7,037 bases of DNA from an uncultured Collinsella sp. (lineage in GTDB: Bacteria; Actinomycetota; Coriobacteriia; Coriobacteriales; Coriobacteriaceae). Shown one piece after another: positions 6,265-7,037 of the stretch. Both the position numbers and the translations under genes were made by a program. The DNA is taken from NCBI GenBank assembly GCA_902465425.1, contig CABQNA010000075.1, forward strand, positions 1 through 7,037, written 5' to 3'. The notes beneath the pieces are model-generated. The model made no database searches. It saw only the letters and a list, made by a program, of their open reading frames with translations, and was not told the DNA's origin. How positions within the stretch are numbered: the stretch's first letter is position 1; each line of letters starts with the position of its first letter.

Positions 6265-6761
6265 TACCACTGACCATTCTGTTGGGCGGCACCCTCGTTG
6301 AGCTGCTGACGGCAACGGGTAACGGTGCCGGTCAGACTCTTGAGGTTCTCCTCCAGGTGCGTAAAGACCTGCTCTGCATAGTCCTCGGCAGCATAACGCG
6401 TCTCGCGCTCGTACTGCTGGGCACGATCGCGGATGTCATCGGCCTGCTGCTGCGCAAGGCGTACGATCTCCTGCTCACCGGCAATGGTGAGGGCCTGCTG
6501 CTGAGCGTCGGCGATGATGGAATCGGCCTGAGCGGCGGCGGAAGCCATAAGCTCCTCGCGCTCCTTAAGGATACGGCGGGACTTCTGCCACTCCTCGGGA
6601 TAGCTCATGCGGATCTCGTCGAGGATGTTGAAGAACACGTCGGCGTCGATGACCTTGAACTGAGCGTTCTTGCCGAAAGGCGGCTTGGCTTCCTCGATCA
6701 GCCCTTCGAGCTCATCGACCAAGCTGACGATCCTATCGCCAGGAAAATTCTCGCCCGGCAT
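6264..6761 (-). CDS. SepIVA/DivIVA-like coiled-coil protein
   Basis: This 165-aa soluble protein has no signal peptide or membrane segment. The N-terminal part (residues 9-58) reads RIVSLVDELEGLIEEAK, then VIDADVFFNILDEIR and SYPEEW. It is followed by a long Ala/Gln/Glu-rich coiled coil (about 60-150, with ADSIIADAQQQA and AQQQADDIRDRAQQYE). From memory this order of segments matches mycobacterial SepIVA, a DivIVA-domain septation and envelope-growth factor that also precedes a DUF177 gene near rnc and smc. The assignment to that family is inference, and no enzymatic motif is present. The start at 6761 is chosen over in-frame ATGs at 6785 and 6776 because AAAGGAG (6767-6773) lies 5 nt upstream of it. 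The stop overlaps the yceD ATG by one base. Automatic annotation may call such proteins ATPase-like because of the coiled coil. Confidence 0.8.
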   Translation of the reverse strand: MPGENFPGDRIVSLVDELEGLIEEAKPPFGKNAQFKVIDADVFFNILDEIRMSYPEEWQKSRRILKEREELMASAAAQADSIIADAQQQALTIAGEQEIVRLAQQQADDIRDRAQQYERETRYAAEDYAEQVFTHLEENLKSLTGTVTRCRQQLNEGAAQQNGQW

Positions 6762-6766
6762 CCGGT

Positions 6767-6773
6767 CTCCTTT
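6767..6773 (-). promoter_or_regulatory. Shine-Dalgarno deciding the SepIVA-like gene start
   Basis: AAAGGAG lies 5 nt before the ATG at 6761 and downstream of the two other in-frame ATGs, so only the third ATG is properly placed. Confidence 0.85.
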
Positions 6774-6796
6774 CATAGGTAACATATCATCGTGCT

Positions 6797-6826
6797 AGTT
6801 TACCACATGCCACCAGGCAATAAGAA
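6797..6826 (-). promoter_or_regulatory. Candidate promoter for the SepIVA-like gene and yceD
   Basis: In the 68-nt gap after coaD, a TAAACT (6797-6802) preceded by TGG forms an extended -10 element. An 18-nt spacer separates it from a weak TTCTTA (6821-6826). The start of transcription would fall about 30 nt before the ribosome binding site. Sigma-factor recognition in this organism is assumed, not shown. Confidence 0.35.
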
Positions 6827-6829
6827 ACG

Positions 6830-7037
6830 TCACGAAAAGCGATGTTTGAGCGCTTCGACCACGTTGGACGGGACAAACGTCGATACATCGCTGCCGAGCG
6901 AGGCGATCTGGCGAACGACCGAGCTCGAGATATAGCCGTACTGCGGCGCACTCATGACAAAAATGGACTCCAGCTCGCTATCCAAGCGATAGTTAAGGTC
7001 GGCCTGCTGCAGCTCATACTCAAAGTCGGTCATGGCG
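6830..7037 (-). CDS. coaD: Phosphopantetheine adenylyltransferase, C-terminal part (5' end beyond window)
   Basis: CoaD catalyses the penultimate step of coenzyme A synthesis, joining ATP and 4'-phosphopantetheine into dephospho-CoA. Only the last 69 residues are visible. They contain the family-typical FEYELQQADLNYRLDSELE, the IFVMSAPQYGYISSSVVRQIA block with the conserved ISSS-V-R motif, and the tail GSDVSTFVPSNVVEALKHRF before TGA. The nucleotide-binding HxGH motif would lie upstream, outside the window. The ATG at 7033 is an internal Met: the frame continues through Ala to the edge, and the normal protein is about 160 aa. A 68-nt gap separates its stop from the SepIVA-like gene. CoA is the donor of the ACP prosthetic group, a loose functional link to acpP. 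Confidence 0.95.
   Translation of the reverse strand, partial: AMTDFEYELQQADLNYRLDSELESIFVMSAPQYGYISSSVVRQIASLGSDVSTFVPSNVVEALKHRFS

Noticed and set aside
6282..6782. A Leu-rich plus-strand open frame opposite the SepIVA-like gene, looking membrane-like
   Set aside because: Its hydrophobicity comes from reading Gln/Glu/Ala coiled-coil codons on the other strand. It has no convincing ribosome binding site.
6811..6822. TGCC/GGCA inverted repeat after coaD as a terminator
   Set aside because: The stem is only 4-5 bp and there is no T tract on the minus strand after it.

Overview
The window looks like a chromosomal housekeeping cluster from a high-GC actinobacterium. The closest match by content and style is a Coriobacteriia member of the Collinsella type; that assignment is inferred from GC content, codon use and gene order, not from a database search. 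All eight genes lie on the minus strand, so transcription runs from high to low coordinates. I see no mobile element, CRISPR array, RNA gene or plus-strand gene. The long plus-strand open frames are antisense shadows of GC-rich genes.

In order of transcription the layout is: the 3' end of coaD (coenzyme A synthesis, cut by the right edge); a 165-aa coiled-coil protein resembling SepIVA of mycobacteria; yceD/DUF177; rpmF (ribosomal protein L32, 59 aa); plsX (acyl phosphate synthesis for phospholipids); acpP (acyl carrier protein); rnc (RNase III); and smc (chromosome condensation, cut by the left edge just after its ABC signature motif). The intergenic distances suggest two kinds of coupling. 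The SepIVA-like gene and yceD overlap by one base, and acpP-rnc (3 nt) and rnc-smc (10 nt) are tightly packed. The gaps around rpmF, plsX and acpP (64, 87 and 114 nt) carry the regulatory signals.

The cluster links CoA supply, ribosome assembly, membrane lipid synthesis, RNA processing and chromosome organisation. The plsX-acpP-rnc-smc end resembles the Firmicutes arrangement but without fabD and fabG. The SepIVA-like/yceD end resembles the mycobacterial neighbourhood of rnc and smc.

No new biological system is evident. The points worth a second look are small ones: an Asn at a normally Asp metal-ligand position of RNase III; an Asn-Ser-Leu instead of Asp-Ser-Leu at the acyl carrier attachment site; a perfect 22-bp palindrome in the acpP leader; a strong terminator-like hairpin directly in front of the plsX ribosome binding site; and one changed glycine in the Smc hinge motif.
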